Part shown: piece by piece, positions 61,602 through 64,000 of the stretch
Layout: each line of letters begins with the position of its first letter
Position numbering within the stretch: the first letter of the stretch is position 1
Source: Epiperipatus broadwayi
Lineage: Eukaryota; Onychophora; Udeonychophora; Euonychophora; Peripatidae
DNA length: 64,000 nucleotides
Direction: 5' to 3'
NCBI GenBank assembly: GCA_028023455.1
Contig: JAQFVV010012507.1
Coordinates: forward strand, 1,435,456 to 1,499,455
The notes under the pieces: model-generated
The model's database searches: none
Seen by the model: only the letters and a program-made list of their open reading frames with translations
What the model was told of the DNA's origin: nothing
Made by a program: the position numbers and the translations under genes

Positions 61602-61814
61602 GACCAGCAAATCTGAGGTAAGAAGCAATCCTTAAGCTCTCCGATGTAAGTATTTATATTTTTCTTTTGTTCCAACTTGTTATTCGCAAAACAAACATAA
61701 TACAGGAAAAATCGAATCATATAATAGATTAATAGTGTTTTTTGAAAAATATCGGTGTGTTTTCATATCTTTTTTTAAAAAAAAAAATACTGACTTGAGC
61801 CAGAATAATAAATC

Positions 61815-63403
61815 ATGGCTACTGCCCAGTCAAGCGTGAGTGAATTAAGCACCAATACGAAATTAACAACATCGTTAGTTTCAACATCGCCTATTTCATA
61901 TGCAAAAGTACTTAAAAGTAATAGCAATACTACAGCACCAACCCAAATACCGCATTTCCATAGAACAAATACAAATGATATAAGAAATCTTGATCTAAAC
62001 ACTCAAGAGGAAAATCAACCCTGGCTGCAATCTGGACAAAAGAAACGCTTGAAAATGTGACGGACTGTTTCAGTAATACGGTGCCTCATATGTTATTTGA
62101 AACATTTTGCAGGTTTTTTTCACCAACATCGTTAGTACTTGCAGTAACCAATAATCAATGCTCATTATATCGTTTCCCAAAATCATTATTATATGAAGCA
62201 ATCACGCAAAATGCACTGTGGGAAACAATCTCTTGTATTGCAAACCATCCAAATTCTCGATATATAACCATTGATTTTTATACTCAGCAGCAAAAAGAAT
62301 GTTTTCAATCCACTATTTTAGCACTCGATAATTACGCACTCATAATTATAGATGAAAACTGGAAAAATATAATTACTGGAGTGCTTAAAAATACTTATCT
62401 TAAATACAACATACAAGATTTTCAAAAAATGATAAACCCGTTTGGAAAAGTAATTGCCCTACAGCCTATATATTTAAAAGACACACCTATACCGATATGT
62501 AGTAATCGTTTTGAATTTAAAATAAAACTACATAAAAACATAGACGCATCAACGATTCCAACACAGATTACAGATCAAGAAAGAGGTCTAAAGCCACATT
62601 GTTTTGGCTGTGGACAGAGAGGACACCTAGCAACTCAGTGTGATAGCACAAAAAGCAATCACTGTGAACAAACTAAAATCCTCTCCCCAGAACAACCCAG
62701 TGATAATGAAAATAAAATTTATAATAACATATTACATCCATTGGCAACCCAATAATAGAAACCGGAAAAAAACAGGTTCAAACACCCACAAACAAAAATA
62801 ATAACAGCAGAATTGCCTATCCCAAAGACCAACCAAAAAAGTAATAACACTAATACTAACACAGACACCCAAGATTCAAACAAAAATAACTCACAAGAAA
62901 CCACAACACAAAATATAGCAATTACATCACAGGATCAGCATCTCAATAAAACAAAAGGTGTACCAAGTAAAAATCAACAAACAGAAAATAAACACATACA
63001 GCTATATAATGAAAATATAAATCCAGATAATATAAAGATACCAATAATAAAAAAAACTACAATAATAAACAAAACTGCATCAAACATAATGGATGCAATA
63101 GAAGCCCCTCTTCCACCTATTCAAGAGAATACACCAGAAGGAAAAAGAAAGCCAGGTAGACCACCTAAAAACCATGAATCCAAAAAGGCAAAAAAAACAG
63201 ACCAAAAGCACAACTCATCAGACATATACAACTTAGAAAATGATGAAATATAAATGGATGTAAGCCAACAACAAATGGACAACTGTTCAGTTTCATCACA
63301 AAATGCCTGTATAGAGTCTGAACCAATATTAAATGAAAGAAAAACTGATAATAAACCCAACAAAGTCTTAAATATATATCAGCATCCATCTACTGCAATA
63401 TAA
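61815..63403 (+). pseudogene. LINE ORF1: zinc-knuckle, AT-hook protein, with lesions
   Basis: ORF1 of such LINEs is a nucleic-acid binding protein that packages the element RNA. The start at 61815 (MATAQSSVSELS) is followed by a Ser/Thr/Asn-rich leader with SYAKVL. The second frame (to 62755) has an RRM-like region and then a CX2CX4HX4C knuckle (CFGCGQRGHLATQC, about 62600-62642). The third frame (62813-63253) is Asn/Thr/Lys-rich and carries an AT-hook, GKRKPGRPPKN (about 63138-63170), with a basic tail. A same-frame segment continues after a TAA at 63251 to another stop at 63401-63403. Lesions: a frameshift near 62055, a stop or shift near 62754-62810 and the TAA at 63251. About 520 residues originally. 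Confidence 0.8.
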
Positions 63404-63467
63404 ACAAAAATTTAGTATTAAAAATAAATAAAAATCAATACCCTGTTAAAAAAATTATCCTATAAAC

Positions 63468-64000
63468 ATGAAGATAAAAATTGGATCTCTCAACATTAGA
63501 GGCTTAAATGCCACCAAAAAACTTTTTGACCTCAAAAAATGGTTACATACAACACAACCACACATACTGGGGCTATTGGAAACAAAAATATACAGCAGCT
63601 CTCAAATTGATCCGTCAAAATATTTAGTCAACCAAGGGTTTTGTGCCTGCTCAAGGCAATCATCATCACCATCAGATGGCACAGGAATAATTATATCCCA
63701 CAACTGCCCTTTCGATTCTTTTAAAATTATATATATTGACTCTAATCTTATCATAATAACACTCCATCATAAAAATATCACACTTAACCTAGTATTTGTA
63801 TATATACCACCAGGCCCTGTCATCATCTCCAGAATAATAGCAACAATAAATTCAATGCTTACAGCAATACCAAATCCCATAATACTCCTGGGAGATTTCA
63901 ACATGACCTACCAAACTTTTGTCACCAAATGGATCCATCAAATAACAATCCCACTTATGAGTGCTGAAGGTTTTCTCCCATCAAACTCAATATCTTTAAA
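63468..64000 (+). CDS. LINE ORF2, APE-type endonuclease domain (partial, open to window end)
   Basis: This enzyme nicks chromosomal DNA to prime reverse transcription. From ATG at 63468 the frame is open for 177 codons to the edge of the window with no lesion. It shows the endonuclease signature: SLNIRGLN (Asn9), LLETK (catalytic Glu38), DGTGIIIS, VYIPPG and LLGDFN (Asp143, Asn145). The RT should follow beyond 64000. The start is chosen because the family's conserved N-terminal strand (KIGSLNIRGL) begins at residue 4. It follows the ORF1 stop by about 65 bp. It could be part of a live or recently live element, though its ORF1 is damaged. Confidence 0.88.
   Translation, partial: MKIKIGSLNIRGLNATKKLFDLKKWLHTTQPHILGLLETKIYSSSQIDPSKYLVNQGFCACSRQSSSPSDGTGIIISHNCPFDSFKIIYIDSNLIIITLHHKNITLNLVFVYIPPGPVIISRIIATINSMLTAIPNPIILLGDFNMTYQTFVTKWIHQITIPLMSAEGFLPSNSISL

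Larger units (their letters stand above)
61602..64000 (+). mobile_element. Two-ORF LINE with CCHC/AT-hook ORF1, 5' part
   Basis: The element starts AGACCAGCAAATCTGAGG right after (AAT)n, has a 5' UTR of about 210 bp, a damaged ORF1 and an open ORF2 that continues past the window. It is unlike the LINE at 20-25 kb: ORF1 has a zinc knuckle instead of a PHD-like finger. By layout it resembles APE-type LINEs of the L1/Tx1/Tad sort; the RT lies outside the window, so the clade is open. Confidence 0.85.

Overview
This window is AT-rich (roughly a quarter G+C by eye) and reads as intergenic DNA of a large, repeat-loaded animal genome, most likely an invertebrate. No intact host protein gene, rRNA or functional tRNA gene could be recognised. 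The animal assignment is an inference from the mix of elements: a Penelope-like element with a GIY-YIG domain, a Jockey/CR1-type LINE whose ORF1 carries a PHD-like finger, tRNA-derived SINEs, Tigger-like and hAT-like DNA elements, and long AT and ATT microsatellites. I cannot name the phylum.

Layout. 1-4.0 kb: AT-rich, no gene. 4.08-5.31 kb: tandem repeats with 57, about 255, 87 and about 71 bp periods. 6.08-8.23 kb: a Tigger-like element, swollen by a 397-bp tandem repeat, a (TA)n tract and a fold-back element. 9.5 kb: a 139-bp tandem duplication. 11.27-13.23 kb: a CpG-richer block that may be a solo LTR. 13.9-17.9 kb: a (TA)n landing zone holding a head-to-head Penelope-like inverted dimer and a 1.37-kb TIR element. 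19.5 kb: an LINE RT scrap. 20.2-24.9 kb: a nearly full-length, lightly damaged LINE on the minus strand between ATT-type microsatellites. 25.8-26.1 kb: a near-perfect palindrome. 26.9-31.4 kb: an LTR retrotransposon on the minus strand with two about 1.65-kb LTRs, a 4-bp target duplication and only a broken gag inside. 34-35.4 kb: three tRNA-type SINE copies. 36.35-37.55 kb: a second Tigger-like copy. 42.46-43.10 kb: a second, smaller Penelope-like inverted dimer. 44.76-45.09 kb: a hAT-type MITE with an 8-bp target duplication. 48-50.7 kb: a dispersed repeat, an RT scrap and a tandem array split by a 5'-truncated LINE. 51.4 kb: a fourth SINE. 54-56.5 kb: an old LINE ORF2 remnant. 59.5-61.2 kb: (TA)n and fold-back repeats. 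61.3-64 kb: a huge ATT microsatellite, then a second LINE with ORF1 (CCHC zinc knuckle, AT-hook) and the start of an open ORF2 (APE-type endonuclease) that runs off the window.

How the parts relate: autonomous-type enzymes (LINE RT/EN, Penelope RT/EN) sit beside elements that must borrow machinery (gag-only LTR element, SINEs, MITEs). The most striking signal is that two separate Penelope-like loci have the same architecture: two 5'-truncated copies head to head, with the outer left arm about 45 bp longer than the outer right arm at the same internal breakpoint, both set in TA repeats.
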